Origin: Chthoniobacter sp.
GTDB taxonomy: Bacteria; Verrucomicrobiota; Verrucomicrobiia; Chthoniobacterales; Chthoniobacteraceae
Length of the DNA: 64,000 nt
Reading direction: 5' to 3'
NCBI GenBank assembly: GCA_021414005.1
Contig: JAIOPH010000035.1
Span: 97,419 to 161,418, forward strand
The notes under the pieces are model-generated. The model searched no databases. It was not told the DNA's origin and saw only the letters and a program-made list of their open reading frames with translations. Both the position numbers and the translations under genes were made by a program. This document shows, piece after piece, positions 1 to 8,356 of the stretch. Each line of letters begins with the position of its first letter. Positions within the stretch are counted from its first letter, which is position 1.

Positions 1-1
1 A

Positions 2-88
2 CTCGCGACCCTCCAGCCCGACCTCGCGCCTGGCGATACCGCCCTCTTTGGCCTGCTCGACGCACTCATTCTACATCAAGCGCCGTAG
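2..88 (+). CDS. C-terminal end of a truncated upstream CDS
   Basis: A reading frame enters from the left edge and ends at the TAG at 86-88. It gives a 28-residue tail (begins LATLQPDLAPGD, ends LILHQAP). Leu, Ala and Asp content and G/C in third positions look coding, but there is too little sequence to name the family. It converges with the ThuA-like gene on the other strand. It could also be a chance open stretch. Confidence 0.4.
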   Translation, partial: LATLQPDLAPGDTALFGLLDALILHQAP

Positions 89-112
89 CCGATTCGGCCC
101 GACTGCAGCCGC

Positions 113-1129
113 TTATTTCGCGTCCGGGTTGGCCTCCGCGCTACCTGATGCGAGGCCGAGCGCCCACTTGATGCCCCCGAGGATGTGCGCTTGGTATTGC
201 TTGCTGATTTCCACGGAGTTCTTCCGATCTTTCACGGCATCGGTGTCATCCCACAAATCTTCGCGGTGTCCGAGCGAGGTGTAGAAAACGTGACCCTTGC
301 CCGCCAGGCGGCACCACGAGACCGGCGCATAGCCGAGCTTGTTCGGATCCTGCGGATGATGGCGCAGGTACCAGAGCGCCCGGATCTTCGCCCGGTCATG
401 GCTGCCGTCCTTGAACTCATACATTTCCTCCTGGGTCAGATTCCACGTTTCGCCGATTGCGCCATTTGCCGGGTGCGTCTTGTCGCCAGCGATGAGGTCC
501 GCCGGCACTTGGCGGCCGTGCCCCTTAAATTCCGCCTGCAGCATCCCGAGGTAGCCGGGGAAACCGTGGAAGGTGTCGCCCGCACTGTGCATGCCGCAGA
601 ACCCGTGGCCGCTTTCCACCCACTTGATGAAACCGTCGCGGTCGGGCAGGGGAAGGTCGCCGGTGGTATTGGCGAAAATTACCGCGTCAATTTTTTGGGC
701 CACGAGATTTTCCGGGCTGAGCTTCGCCATGCTCGCCTTCATCTCCGCATCCCATTGGGCCTTTGACTCCTTGGCTTTTTTGTCGAGATCCGCCCACTTG
801 GCCGTGTCGGCCTCAAATTTTTTGATCTCCTCCGCATGCTTGGCCTTGGCCGCGTCATCGGCATCGGCGGCGAGATCGGCGGGTTTTTTCGGGGCCGCGG
901 GCGATTTCGTAATTTGCGTCGTGGGCTGCTGGGCCATGTCCACAACGGTGTAGGCTTTCGATTCTTCCCCGAGCTTTTTGAGGGTTTTCTCCGCAAACGG
1001 AATCGACCCATGACGGAAGCCGGTGGTTACGGTGCAAACGATAACGCGCTTTGGCTCGACCGCGGAAACAGACAGCAACGGCGTGAGCGTGAGGGCGAGG
1101 ACCGACAACGTGAGAAGAATTTTTTTCAT
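113..1129 (-). CDS. Secreted ThuA-like domain protein
   Basis: 338 residues with a clear Sec signal peptide (MKKILLTLSVLALTLTPLLS, cleaved near the SVSAVE). The mature part opens with the ThuA beta strand (VIVCTVTTGFRHGSIP) and later has GFCGMHSAGDTFHGFPGY, the typical ThuA-like glutamine-amidotransferase-fold core. Between them, about residues 70-135, is a Lys/Ala/Glu-rich segment that should form a coiled coil. It is an insertion relative to the minimal ThuA domain. In Planctomycetes and Verrucomicrobia such proteins are exported and sit near sugar or glycoside catabolic genes; ThuA itself acts in trehalose use. The substrate here is unknown. Start is the ATG that leaves a normal signal peptide. 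Confidence 0.85.
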   Translation of the reverse strand: MKKILLTLSVLALTLTPLLSVSAVEPKRVIVCTVTTGFRHGSIPFAEKTLKKLGEESKAYTVVDMAQQPTTQITKSPAAPKKPADLAADADDAAKAKHAEEIKKFEADTAKWADLDKKAKESKAQWDAEMKASMAKLSPENLVAQKIDAVIFANTTGDLPLPDRDGFIKWVESGHGFCGMHSAGDTFHGFPGYLGMLQAEFKGHGRQVPADLIAGDKTHPANGAIGETWNLTQEEMYEFKDGSHDRAKIRALWYLRHHPQDPNKLGYAPVSWCRLAGKGHVFYTSLGHREDLWDDTDAVKDRKNSVEISKQYQAHILGGIKWALGLASGSAEANPDAK

Positions 1130-1295
1130 AATGAGTGGGGCGAGGATGCGTGACGAAAAACGCCGGATGGCGAGTTCCTATCTTCAACCGGCGGCGGGGG
1201 CAATGCTTAGACGGTCTCCGATGCGCCGCCGAATATTGCGTTGGTCGTGGGCAATCGGCTTGCACGCGAGGGTGCCCGCTGGCCACGTTCTGGGA

Positions 1296-2003
1296 ATGCG
1301 TTTCCTCTGCGTTTCCCTGATCTTTGTTTCGCTCGCCGCCCGCGCGGGAGCTGTCGCGGTGACCAAAGATGAATGGGGGCATCGGCCGGGACCGCGCGGG
1401 TTCACAACGGTGATGATCGACGCCGGGCACGGCGGCAAGGATTCGGGGGCGGTGAGCGCCACCACCGGCCAGCGGGAAAAGGACGCCGCGCTCGATGTGG
1501 CGCGGCGGGTGGCGGCGAAGCTGGGACGCGATTTTCGCGTGAAGCTGCTCCGCGGCAGCGATCAATTCATTGACCTCGACGACCGTGTGAACATCGCCAC
1601 GGCCGGGGCGGATGTCCTGGTCAGCATTCATTTCAATTCGGGTCCGTCGTCGCTGGTTGGGCCGGAAACTTTCTACTGGCGGGTGGACAGCCACGGTCTG
1701 GCGGTGCGCCTTCAAGAAGCGCTGCGTGCCGCCGTTCCGCGCCCGCACAATAGTCGCGGCCTGGTCCGCCGCCGCATTCGCCTGACGCGCAACCCGGACA
1801 TCCCCTGTGTGCTGGTGGAGTGCGGGTATCTCAGCAACGCGACCGAAGCGCGGCGCATCGCCGAACCCGCCTACCGGGATCGTTTGGCAGGAGCGATCGC
1901 CGAGGCATTGCGCCGGCAAGCCGCGCGTGGCGACGAGGGGACGGGCCCCCTGCCGCCTCCGCTGAACCAACCGCCAAGCCGTCCGACCGACGCCCGGGAG
2001 TAA
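1296..2003 (+). CDS. N-acetylmuramoyl-L-alanine amidase (Amidase_3)
   Basis: Exported zinc amidase that cleaves the amide between N-acetylmuramic acid and the stem peptide of peptidoglycan. The start chosen is the ATG at 1296, which gives a signal peptide (MRFLCVSLIFVSLAARAGA); the frame stays open further upstream but that part reads as antisense to the ThuA-like gene. The four expected zinc/catalytic positions are visible: His45 in MIDAGHGGKDSGA, Glu61 in QREKDAAL, His112 in SIHFNSG, and Glu in CVLVECGYLSN near the C-terminus. It is 235 residues, single domain, with no SPOR or LysM domain, and the last about 25 residues are Pro-rich. It is divergent from the ThuA-like gene. Confidence 0.88.
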   Translation: MRFLCVSLIFVSLAARAGAVAVTKDEWGHRPGPRGFTTVMIDAGHGGKDSGAVSATTGQREKDAALDVARRVAAKLGRDFRVKLLRGSDQFIDLDDRVNIATAGADVLVSIHFNSGPSSLVGPETFYWRVDSHGLAVRLQEALRAAVPRPHNSRGLVRRRIRLTRNPDIPCVLVECGYLSNATEARRIAEPAYRDRLAGAIAEALRRQAARGDEGTGPLPPPLNQPPSRPTDARE

Positions 2004-2027
2004 AGCCGCGCCTTTTCCACCGCGCCT

Positions 2028-2831
2028 CTACCGGACGGTGAAGCGCGGATTTTGTCCGAGGAAGCGAATGGGATTTTGAAAGACGAGCTGGTCGATGGTC
2101 TCGTCGGCATGGCCGCGGCGGCGCATCTCGATGGCGGTCTTCGGGACGGCGAGCGGATCACTGCGCCCCCAGTCGCAGGCGCTGTTCAGCCACACACGCT
2201 GACCGCCGTACACTTCATACATGTCGATCGCGCGGGCGGGCGTGGTTTTCGACTCCGGGTAAAGCGTGATGCCCGCCCAGAAGCCAGCATCGAGGACCAT
2301 CTGGATGGTGTGCTCCTCGACGTGGTCGATAATGACGCGCCCTGGCTGGATGCGCGCGTCGGCTTTGAGCGCGTCGAGGATAAGCCGCGTGCCCTTGTGC
2401 TTGTCCTCAAGATGCGGCGTGTGAACGAGGATGAGCTGGTCGTGCCGCGCCGCGAGGTCGATGTGCTGCTCCAGGATTTTCAGTTCGTTGCGCGTGTTCT
2501 TATTCAGCCCGATTTCGCCGATGCCGAGCACGCTGGGCCGGTCGAGAAATTGCGGGATCAGCGCGATTACTTCCTCCGCCAGTTTTGTGTCCTCGGACTC
2601 CTTCGGGTTGATGCACAGCCATGTGAAATGCGGCAGCCCGAATTTTGCGGCGCGCTTCGGCTCATAATCCGTGAGCTGGCAGAAGTAGTCGTAGAAACCT
2701 TCCGGCCCGCTTCGGTCGTAGCCCGCCCAAAACGCCGGTTCGCACACCGCCCGGCATCCTGCGAGGACCATGGCCTCGTAGTCGTCGGTGACGCGGCTGA
2801 CCATGTGGCCGTGGGGTTCGATGTAGCGCAT
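2028..2831 (-). CDS. TatD-family metal-dependent hydrolase, EboB-like
   Basis: 267 residues of the amidohydrolase/TatD superfamily. It opens with the metal-binding HxH (EPHGHMVSRVTDDYEAM), followed by GIGEIGL, LVHTPH, IDHVEEHT and a C-terminal DWGRSDPLAVPKTA. This pattern, especially TDDYEAMVLAG and SACDWGRSDPLAVPKTA, fits the EboB branch found in eustigmatophyte/bacterial ebo clusters better than DNA-repair TatD. No eboA, C, D, E or F homologue is recognised beside it. The 90-residue gene immediately upstream on the same strand (2953-3225) may be its partner. The intervening 121 bases are tandem AATGACG-type repeats. Cytoplasmic; substrate unknown. Confidence 0.82.
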   Translation of the reverse strand: MRYIEPHGHMVSRVTDDYEAMVLAGCRAVCEPAFWAGYDRSGPEGFYDYFCQLTDYEPKRAAKFGLPHFTWLCINPKESEDTKLAEEVIALIPQFLDRPSVLGIGEIGLNKNTRNELKILEQHIDLAARHDQLILVHTPHLEDKHKGTRLILDALKADARIQPGRVIIDHVEEHTIQMVLDAGFWAGITLYPESKTTPARAIDMYEVYGGQRVWLNSACDWGRSDPLAVPKTAIEMRRRGHADETIDQLVFQNPIRFLGQNPRFTVR

Positions 2832-2837
2832 AATTCA

Positions 2838-2974
2838 AATGACGAATGACGAATGACGAATGACGGACGAATGACAAATGACAAAGACCGAATATGCCGT
2901 TCGCGGCGTCCGTTGATTCGTCATTCGCGCTTCGTCATTCATTCGGAATTCTTCATTTTTCATTCGTCATTTTC
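2838..2974. repeat. Tandem and inverted AATGACG heptamer repeats
   Basis: From 2838 the unit AATGACG recurs about five times with small variations (to about 2884). It then reappears in the opposite orientation as CGTCATT at 2917-2945 and 2959-2974, so the transcript could fold back. The right end overlaps the last codons and stop of the 90-residue gene at 2953. Such low-complexity heptamer arrays occur between genes in some Verrucomicrobia. They are not CRISPR, as there are no regular spacers. Confidence 0.8.
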
Positions 2975-3225
2975 CAAGCCCCCACCGCCCCCTTGCCCGG
3001 CGCTTTCGCAATCGGCTCCACCGTCAGATCGCTGAGCGACATCAGCACGCTCTTCGCGCGCTCCGGTTCGCCACGGTGCAACTCGGCCAGCGCCTTGCGG
3101 AACGCGTCGAGCCGGAAATCGGGCTCCCCTTCGCCGCGATCCATGCGGTCGAGGAAAGCGGCGATGTCGATGAGCTTCGAGCGCGCGTCCATGAAGTAGA
3201 GATCGAGAAGCTGCTGGCGGGTCAT
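2953..3225 (-). CDS. Hypothetical 90-residue helical protein
   Basis: The sequence starts MTRQQLLDLYFMDARSKLID and is mostly charged, amphipathic helix (AAFLDRMDRGEGEPDFRL, RKALAELHRGEPERAKSVL). No signal peptide or membrane segment. I do not recognise the family. It lies just upstream of the EboB-like hydrolase on the same strand, which suggests a shared transcript. Its final residues (KMTNEK) are encoded by the neighbouring AATGACG-type repeat, so the natural C-terminus may have been replaced by repeat sequence. The body looks coding by base composition and helix periodicity. Confidence 0.7.
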   Translation of the reverse strand: MTRQQLLDLYFMDARSKLIDIAAFLDRMDRGEGEPDFRLDAFRKALAELHRGEPERAKSVLMSLSDLTVEPIAKAPGKGAVGAWKMTNEK

Positions 3226-3271
3226 GGTGAAAAAACTAGGTCAGGGGAGCAGGGGCGCAACCTCCGCGGAC

Positions 3272-3304
3272 AAAACAGCCCCGGAGATTCGCTCCGGGGC
3301 TGTT
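3272..3304 (-). terminator. Probable intrinsic terminator after the cytochrome b562-like gene
   Basis: A 13-bp perfect stem (ACAGCCCCGGAG paired with CTCCGGGGCTGT plus one A-T) with a 5-base loop. On the minus strand it is followed by a short run of T (AAAA on the plus strand at 3272-3275). It lies 28 bases beyond the stop of the minus-strand gene at 3332 and upstream of the 90-residue gene, so it should separate the two transcripts. Confidence 0.7.
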
Positions 3305-3331
3305 CGTCAAATCGAGCGCGGGGCGGCGCAG

Positions 3332-3760
3332 TTATTTCTCGTCGGGCGCGAAGTCCTTGTGCCCTTTCTCTTTCTGGTCGCTGAGCTTCGAGAGCGCCTT
3401 TTTCGCGTCCTCACCTTTACCCGCTTTGATCGCTGCTTCGAGTTCGTCGAAAGTCTTGGCCAGGTCGGTCATTTGCGCCTTGTACTTGTCCAAATAGGCC
3501 GCCTTCTCCGCTGCCGGCACTTCCTTCGTTTTCGCGGGCTCCAATTTAGAGGAGGCATCGAGGCTCTTCTTGATCGTGGCGAGCAGAGCGAGGTTGTCGT
3601 CCTTCTTCGCCGGATCTTCGGCCTGTTTCTTCAGCGTCCGAAGACTCTTGTTCATGGTCTTCATCTCTTTCTCGAGCGGCGTGGGTTCGTCTTCGGCAAA
3701 GGCGGCGGTGCCGCAGAGAGTGAAGGCCAGGACGAGGGTGGAAAGGAGTTTCAGTTTCAT
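3332..3760 (-). CDS. Periplasmic cytochrome b562-like protein
   Basis: 142 residues with a clean signal peptide (MKLKLLSTLVLAFTLCGTAAFA). The mature protein is a highly charged, all-helical, Lys-rich chain. The first helix, PLEKEMKTMNKSLRTLKK, resembles the first helix of cytochrome b562, where a Met is the axial haem ligand. The last helix ends KEKGHKDF, placing a His where b562 has its second ligand. I therefore infer a four-helix b562-type haem-binding protein, perhaps a periplasmic electron carrier or haem binder. No CxxCH is present, so haem would be non-covalent. It stands alone and is followed by a strong terminator hairpin. Confidence 0.65.
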   Translation of the reverse strand: MKLKLLSTLVLAFTLCGTAAFAEDEPTPLEKEMKTMNKSLRTLKKQAEDPAKKDDNLALLATIKKSLDASSKLEPAKTKEVPAAEKAAYLDKYKAQMTDLAKTFDELEAAIKAGKGEDAKKALSKLSDQKEKGHKDFAPDEK

Positions 3761-3896
3761 TGGATGGGATGTTTTTTGATTGCGGTTGGATTTTGCGGAT
3801 TTCCGCGGCGCTTGCCAATGCTTTGTTGGCCCGCGCCGCGCCGTGCATTGACGCAGGGACCGCGTATCTCACTCAAACTTAGTCGAAAAAACATCC

Positions 3897-6800
3897 TTAC
3901 TCCGAGCGGAGCGCCGCCACGCCGCTCCCGCGCAGCGCCAGCCGCGTCGCCACCCACGCCCAGAAGACGCAGCCGAGCGTGAGCCCGCCGAGCAGCAGCG
4001 TCATCTCCGCATACGGAAAACCGTCCGCCCTTTCGCGCAACCCCGGCCACACCGCCACAACCGCGCTCGCCGTGCCAATGGCCAGCCCGCAGGCGATCAG
4101 CCACCGATGCTCCGCAAAGACCAGCGCACGCAACTGTCCCCGCCGAAATCCCACGGCCTCCAGCAGCCCAAACTCCGCCCGCCGTTCCAGGACGTTGCGC
4201 GCGACCACGATCGCCAGCCCCGCGCTCCCCAGCAGCAGCCCGAGCCCGCCGAGCGCTTGAAAAATCGACAGGTAGGTATTTTCCACCGCCTGAAATTCCG
4301 CCAGCCGCTGCCCCGCCGGCGTCAGCTCCAGCCCGCGATCCGCAAGCTGCCGCGACAAATGCTCCCGCACTGCCACGACTTTCTCGGGCGGACAGTCGAT
4401 GAGGAAAAAGCGGTAGCCGCCGATGCCGGGAAACTTTTCGACGAAGTGCTTTTCCGAAATGAGGACGCTGCCTTGCAAAAGCGAGCCGCTCAAGGTGGCC
4501 ACGACGCGCACGCTAAACGCGCCGCCACGCTCACCATGATACTCCAGCTTATCCCCCAGTCTTTTCTTCAAGGCCCATTGAAGCGTATTGGCATCCACTA
4601 TTCCCGGAACCGCTCCGTCCTGTGGCGCCTCGACGCCGAACCCATCGAGCATGTTCCAATCGAATGAACCCGGATCGCTTTCGTTCAGTTTAGCCGCAAA
4701 CCAAAAGCGCCATTGAAGATCCTCGTCTTTAACACCCAGCACGCGTGGCTGCAGCGCGCGGTTGAGATTCAAACAACTCGCGTCATCGCCATCGCGCACC
4801 CGCATCGGCACCACGCTCACGCCTTCCATGATCTGCTCATCGAGCGCGAAAACCTCGCGCCCTTTCGCCGTGTTCAGGTCGTCGTAAATCGGCAGCGCCG
4901 ATTCGCCGACCAGTGCAAACCCGCCCGTCCCCGTAAAGCGCTGCGTCGTTTCCCCCGCCGGCCGTTGCCGGAATGCATCCACCGCCACGACCATGAACAC
5001 ACCGCTTGCCAGCACCGCGATGATCCCCACGCTCCGCCCGCGTCGCCGCGCCGCATTGCGCACGCCGAGTTGCGCGAGCGAATCGAGTCCCGGTGTCACC
5101 GCCTCCACACTCCGCCGCAGGATTGCTTCGGCCAGCAGCAGACCGGCGATCAGCAGAAACGCTCCCGCAACAAAGAACCCCGCCGCAGAGAAATGCCCTT
5201 CAGAAGCTGTCGATAAAAACACCATCCCCACCGCCGCCAGCACGTACAGCACGGCCAGCGCTTCCCGCCACCAAACGGTCATCCTGAGCGGTGCGGAGCG
5301 GAGTCGAAGGACCGCTAACTTTTCGCGGGCGGAGGTGGCAGGCGAAAGCGGCTCTCCGCCCGCCACCGCCCGCGGAAAAGTGAGAGGTCCTTCGACAAGC
5401 TCAGGATGACAGTTGGTATCCTCCCCCGCCTCGCCGCTCAACAACCCACGCGCACTCCGCCGCAACTGCCGCCGGCTCGCCCACCACATCGCCAGCACCG
5501 CCACCGCCACGCCCGCGACCACCCCGATTACCAGCGTCCCCGGTTTCGCCACGAAGACAAACTCCGTCGTGCCGACCGCGCCGCGCCACACCGTCGCCAG
5601 CGCCCGCAGCACCAGCCGCGTGTAGAGCAGCGCGCCCGCTGCGCCGAGCCCACTACCGACCAGCGCCAGCACCGCGCCTTCGCACAGAAACAACCGCCGC
5701 ACCTGCCGCACCCGCAGCCCGAGCGCCAGCAGCAGCCCGGCCTCGGCGTTGCGCTGATCGAGCGAAAACGTGAAGAGCATGCCGGTAAGCACCGCCGCCG
5801 CCGCGATGAGGAAGAACGAGAAATAGACGAACAGTTGGCCGAAATCGACCGGCGCATCCGTCGCCGCCAGCGCCTGCGCGCGCAGCGGGATGAATTGAAA
5901 CCCGAGCTGCTCCGGCGACAGCTTCGCCCGCAGCTCGCGCTCGATCCCCGCGCGATCCGTCCCCGCCGGCCAGCGCATCGCCGTTACCTTGCCCCAGCGA
6001 TTTCCCCACATCTCCTGTCCGACCTTGAGATTCACAAACGCCTTCGGCGTGCCGCGATATTTCTCCCAATACGCCTGATCCTTCTCCCGCATCCGCGTGG
6101 CGTCGAAGGCGAATCCCGGCTTCCAATCGCGGCAGTTCTTTTTGTCCGCCAGCCCCGGAAAATCCGGCATCCACGAGCTGTTGAGCTGCGGCTCATCCAT
6201 CGGCAGCACCGCCAGCACCGTGAATTTCCGCGCCTGCTCCACCAGCTCCCGCCGCTCGCCCATCACGAAATATTTCACCGTCACCTCCCCACCCGCGCCG
6301 ATGCCCAGATCGTCCGCCAGCCATTGCGAAATCACCATCTCCCCGTCCGCCAACTCCGCCGGCAAAAACCCCGACGCCGCCGTCTCCACCGCCGTGACCA
6401 TCGAGTAAGGCGTCGCCTTCTCCCCCGCCCGCAGTTCATTGACGAAATACGTCAGCGCATCCACCCGCCGGTCGTCCTTCCCCCGCGGTGCCGCCCCGAC
6501 CACCGGCGGATCGAGAAACACGCGCGGCGTGCGGAGTTCGATTGCGCCGTCTTTCAGTGCGCGAATTTCCAAGGCCAAATCATCGGTGCCTAAGCTCGCC
6601 AACAAGCCGCCTTGACGACGCTTCCGAATCGTTTCGGGATCGGCAATTGATGCTCTGGGTTTGGCCAAGTCGCGAAACTTCTGCCAGACGCCCGAGATGG
6701 TGCGTGGAACGCGGGTTCCCGAGTCCCGCAGAGCCGTGACGAGAAGAAGGTTCGCCTTGCCCTGCAGGCCGAGCTGTTTTTGCAGATCAGCCAATGGCAC

Positions 6801-7427
6801 GCATGCCGTGAACGGCGGGACTTGGCTCGCGTTCAAGGCGAAGCGACCAAAATCCTCGTCGTTCAGCATGTGCGCGAATTTCACACGCAGAACCGCCTGC
6901 TCGTTCTCACTGCCAGAAAGCGGAGCATCGCGGGAAAATTTCCCCGGCTTTTCCACGCGAATAATCAACGCGTCGCCCACGGTGACGCCTAGTTGCGAGG
7001 CGAGGCGAGCGTTCAGTGCCACGCCATCATGCGGAATTGCCACCTGCGTGTGTCCCGGGGATTGTTTCCAAAACAATTCCTGCACTCCAAGAAGCTGCGC
7101 CGTATTCACCCGCGCTCCGCCATCCGCCCGCGTCACCGTGGCGCGCAATGTAAGCACGGGCGCGGACCAGACGGCGGGCACCCCCACCCCTGCCGATTGC
7201 TCGCTGTAGCCCAGTGATTCGCTGAAAAAACGATCTCCGCTGGTCAACGCCATTTCCACCTTTCCCACGCGCAACTCCGCCTGCCGCCGCAGCGTCGCCT
7301 TCACCGCATCGCCCGTGAGCAGCGAACCCGTCAGCACCATCGTCGCCAGCGCCGCGCCCAGCACCACGCCGAGATGCGTGCGCCAATAAAACCGGGCCCC
7401 CCGCAGGATGAGCGTCAGCGCCTTCAT
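3897..7427 (-). CDS. Large FtsX-type ABC transporter permease
   Basis: About 1176 residues from the ATG at 7427 (MKALTLILRGARFYWRTHLG); the frame is open further upstream but that part is repeat sequence. An N-terminal membrane helix is followed by a large periplasmic domain, a first FtsX core (FVYFSFFLIAAAAVLTGMLF onward), a second periplasmic domain, and a second FtsX core near the C-terminus (LSIFQALGGLGLLLGSAGLA). This duplicated layout fits LolCE/MacB-type permeases that move substrates from the inner membrane or periplasm rather than import them. The partner ATPase is just upstream (7570-8256). Residues about 673-717, in a loop between membrane helices, are translated palindromic repeat (CHPELVEGP ... 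APLRMT) and absent from typical homologues. Confidence 0.88.
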   Translation of the reverse strand: MKALTLILRGARFYWRTHLGVVLGAALATMVLTGSLLTGDAVKATLRRQAELRVGKVEMALTSGDRFFSESLGYSEQSAGVGVPAVWSAPVLTLRATVTRADGGARVNTAQLLGVQELFWKQSPGHTQVAIPHDGVALNARLASQLGVTVGDALIIRVEKPGKFSRDAPLSGSENEQAVLRVKFAHMLNDEDFGRFALNASQVPPFTACVPLADLQKQLGLQGKANLLLVTALRDSGTRVPRTISGVWQKFRDLAKPRASIADPETIRKRRQGGLLASLGTDDLALEIRALKDGAIELRTPRVFLDPPVVGAAPRGKDDRRVDALTYFVNELRAGEKATPYSMVTAVETAASGFLPAELADGEMVISQWLADDLGIGAGGEVTVKYFVMGERRELVEQARKFTVLAVLPMDEPQLNSSWMPDFPGLADKKNCRDWKPGFAFDATRMREKDQAYWEKYRGTPKAFVNLKVGQEMWGNRWGKVTAMRWPAGTDRAGIERELRAKLSPEQLGFQFIPLRAQALAATDAPVDFGQLFVYFSFFLIAAAAVLTGMLFTFSLDQRNAEAGLLLALGLRVRQVRRLFLCEGAVLALVGSGLGAAGALLYTRLVLRALATVWRGAVGTTEFVFVAKPGTLVIGVVAGVAVAVLAMWWASRRQLRRSARGLLSGEAGEDTNCHPELVEGPLTFPRAVAGGEPLSPATSAREKLAVLRLRSAPLRMTVWWREALAVLYVLAAVGMVFLSTASEGHFSAAGFFVAGAFLLIAGLLLAEAILRRSVEAVTPGLDSLAQLGVRNAARRRGRSVGIIAVLASGVFMVVAVDAFRQRPAGETTQRFTGTGGFALVGESALPIYDDLNTAKGREVFALDEQIMEGVSVVPMRVRDGDDASCLNLNRALQPRVLGVKDEDLQWRFWFAAKLNESDPGSFDWNMLDGFGVEAPQDGAVPGIVDANTLQWALKKRLGDKLEYHGERGGAFSVRVVATLSGSLLQGSVLISEKHFVEKFPGIGGYRFFLIDCPPEKVVAVREHLSRQLADRGLELTPAGQRLAEFQAVENTYLSIFQALGGLGLLLGSAGLAIVVARNVLERRAEFGLLEAVGFRRGQLRALVFAEHRWLIACGLAIGTASAVVAVWPGLRERADGFPYAEMTLLLGGLTLGCVFWAWVATRLALRGSGVAALRSE
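5278..5410. repeat. Palindromic repeat (GTCATCC family) inside the FtsX permease gene
   Basis: An imperfect 133-bp palindrome. The ends GTCATCCTGAG (5278-5288) and CTCAGGATGAC (5400-5410) are exact complements, as are GTCGAAGGACC (5303-5313) and GGTCCTTCGAC (5386-5396). An inner pair around CGCGGGCGG/CCGCCCGCG completes a long hairpin. It lies wholly within the open permease frame and is read through as about 45 residues. Related copies sit at 21338-21513 and 45438-45587. Confidence 0.9.
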
Positions 7428-7451
7428 GCCGTGCGTGCGATCCCCGGATTT

Positions 7452-7546
7452 GAACGCGAAACACGCAAAAGAACGCGAAAAAGCGCGAAAGCTCTGTGGG
7501 ACATCGTTTCGCGTCCCTTTCGCGCTATTCCGCGTGTTTCGCGTTC
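7452..7546. repeat. Inverted repeat between ABC ATPase and permease genes
   Basis: GAACGCGAAACACGC (7452-7466) is the exact reverse complement of 7532-7546, with a 65-base spacer that holds further GCGAAA/TTTCGC segments able to pair. It occupies most of the 142-base gap between the ATPase stop and the permease start, so it would form a large hairpin in the joint mRNA. Confidence 0.8.
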
Positions 7547-7569
7547 CCTCCGAAAACTCCCTGCGTAAT

Positions 7570-8256
7570 TCACCGCCGCACCTCCGCCAATTTCCCATCC
7601 ATCAGCTCCACCACCCGCCCCATCCGCGCCGCCAGCTCCGGCGCGTGCGTGACCATGATCACCGCCACGCCCTGCGCGCGATTCATCTCCACCAGCAAAT
7701 CCACCAGCCGCCCCGCGTTCACCCGGTCGAGCGCCCCGGTCGGCTCATCCGCGAGCAGCAGCTTCGGCTGATTGATCAGCGCCCGTGCCACCGCCACGCG
7801 CTGCCTTTCCCCCCCCGAAAGCTGCCCCGGCCGATGCCCGGTGCGATGCGCCAGACCCACCGCTTCGAGCAGTGTCTTCGCGCGTTCGCGCAAAGCCGCA
7901 CGATCCCCGCCCGGCTGCGCCAGTGTCGGCACGAGCACATTTTCCAGCACCGTGCATTGCGGCAGCAGATGATGAAGCTGGAAGATGAACCCGACCGTTG
8001 CGCTCCGATACGCCGCCACGTCGGCCTCGCCCAGCTTCTCCACATCGCGCCCGTCCACCAGCACCTCGCCCGCATCCGCGCGATCCAGCGCTCCGACGAT
8101 ATTCAGCACCGTGCTTTTCCCCGACCCCGACGGCCCGACAATCGCCACCGTCTCCCCCACCGCCACGCTCAAATCCACACCGCGCAACACATCCACCGCA
8201 TCGCCGCCATCGGGAGAGCGGTAGGTTTTCGAGAGGTTTTTGATTTCGAGAAGCAT
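7570..8256 (-). CDS. LolD/MacB-type ABC transporter ATPase
   Basis: 228 residues from the ATG at 8256 (MLLEIKNLSKTY); an alternative TTG seven codons upstream is less likely. Walker A GPSGSGKST at 41-49, signature LSGGERQ at 146-152, Walker B LLLADEPTGALD from 167, and a switch His in VTHAPEL. Length and the ADEPTGALD motif are those of the LolD/MacB/FtsE group that works with FtsX-type permeases. It should energise the large permease encoded 142 bases downstream. It begins 100 bases after the end of the CoA-ligase gene on the same strand, so read-through from the upstream biosynthetic operon is possible. Confidence 0.92.
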   Translation of the reverse strand: MLLEIKNLSKTYRSPDGGDAVDVLRGVDLSVAVGETVAIVGPSGSGKSTVLNIVGALDRADAGEVLVDGRDVEKLGEADVAAYRSATVGFIFQLHHLLPQCTVLENVLVPTLAQPGGDRAALRERAKTLLEAVGLAHRTGHRPGQLSGGERQRVAVARALINQPKLLLADEPTGALDRVNAGRLVDLLVEMNRAQGVAVIMVTHAPELAARMGRVVELMDGKLAEVRR

Positions 8257-8356
8257 GGCTGGAATTGACTCACGCAAAGGCGCAAATGCGAAAAGGTTCT
8301 TTCATGGAATTGAACATGAACTCTGGCTACCGCCGGAGCGCCCCGGCGTTATTACG

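Noticed and set aside
855..1970. Minus-strand open frame across the amidase and the start of the ThuA-like gene
   Set aside because: It overlaps two clear genes and its residues are shadow-like; no family match.
2838..2974. CRISPR-like array
   Set aside because: Units are only seven bases with no regular unique spacers, and they appear in both orientations.
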